Assembly (NCBI RefSeq): GCF_003031405.1
Contig: NZ_CP020469.1
Span: 434,001 to 498,000, forward strand
Direction: 5' to 3'
Source: Halomonas sp. 'Soap Lake #6'
Lineage (GTDB): Bacteria; Pseudomonadota; Gammaproteobacteria; Pseudomonadales; Halomonadaceae
Length of the DNA: 64,000 nucleotides
Each line of letters begins with the position of its first letter. The first letter of the stretch is position 1. The position numbers and the translations under genes are program-made. This document shows positions 63,803-64,000 of the stretch, piece after piece. The notes below the pieces were generated by a model. That model was not told the origin of the DNA, made no database searches, and saw only the letters and a list, made by a program, of their open reading frames with translations.

Positions 63803-63922
63803 TTACTCCAGGAGGCCAGCACCAGTGCGTAGCAGGTCACCGCATAGGTCTACTGAATGGCCGTCAGCACATGCGATGCCTTCATGTAGATGCAGAGCTG
63901 TTACCTTATTGCCAACCTTCAA
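63803..63922 (-). CDS. Doubtful 39-codon ORF near the right edge
   Basis: A TTG-started frame (KVGNKVTALHLHEGIACADG, then HSVDLCGDLLRTGAGLLE) reads toward the cyo terminator. It looks protein-like, but there is no ribosome binding site and a stop lies three codons before the start. It may be a gene remnant. The rest of 63731-64000 shows nothing else. Confidence 0.2.
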   Translation of the reverse strand: MKVGNKVTALHLHEGIACADGHSVDLCGDLLRTGAGLLE

Positions 63923-64000
63923 TAGCTAGCTTGTGATTGGATGGAAGCCACAACAAACAAAGCGGGGGTGTAATTTATGTGTACCCAGGACATGGTTGTT

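Overview
The window is a compact, moderate-GC gammaproteobacterial chromosome segment. Protein style, the nitrate/ANTAR regulation, the cyo and deo operons and the many envelope and osmotic-stress genes suggest Halomonadaceae (Halomonas sensu lato). That assignment is inference; there is no rRNA or tRNA gene to confirm it. I found no prophage, CRISPR array, insertion sequence with a transposase, or tRNA.

Layout. 1-2.4 kb: the end of an assimilatory nitrate reductase gene, cobA (siroheme synthesis) and an MFS exporter. 2.75-2.9 kb: arfA, a ribosome-rescue gene only 49 codons long, with a hairpin over its stop codon. 3-9.5 kb: a LysR-controlled sugar-acid pathway (rhmD dehydratase, rhmA aldolase, aldehyde dehydrogenase, GntP permease) that would take L-rhamnonate or a similar acid to pyruvate and lactate. 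9.5-12.1 kb: two tiny ORFs, a 155-bp MITE-like element and an ABC exporter. 12.2-18.9 kb: gamma-glutamyltransferase, a tctABC tricarboxylate-type transporter and a split chromate transporter, with a divergent GntR regulator. 19-21.4 kb: DUF1415, GNAT, luciferase-like and a broken SDR gene. 21.5-24.5 kb: the nitrate transporter narK and the NIT-ANTAR antiterminator nasR, preceded by a sigma-54 promoter, an NtrC-like site and an ANTAR-type leader.

24.5-30 kb holds cell-envelope genes: a patatin lipase, two divergent L,D-transpeptidases and an M23 endopeptidase. 30.4-36.3 kb has a LysR regulator, yqjG, stress proteins (PRC-barrel, CsbD), deaD with a long structured leader, and endonuclease V. 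36.4-45 kb is the least understood part: a glutamine-amidotransferase-like protein, tpx, an amidoligase paired with a C26 gamma-glutamyl hydrolase, a large MscS channel, two J-domain-related proteins and an unrecognised two-TM protein. 45.2-50.5 kb has a CBS-BON protein and a ThuA/ThuB/binding-protein cluster with a LacI regulator and two perfect operators.

50.5-58.5 kb is a complete deoxynucleoside scavenging operon (tsx-nupC-deoC-deoA-deoB-deoD-cdd) with a divergent DeoR gene and tandem DeoR-like operators. 58.8-63.7 kb is the cytochrome bo3 operon cyoABCDE, with an FNR/ANR box upstream and a histidine-rich CyoA tail.

One pattern runs through the window: short tandem duplications (11-20 bp units) lie just 3' of stop codons at eight sites. 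The best candidates for something new are the arfA stop-codon hairpin, the sigma-54 plus ANTAR leader, these stop-proximal repeats, the 155-bp TTAA-flanked element, and the amidoligase and J-protein neighbourhood.
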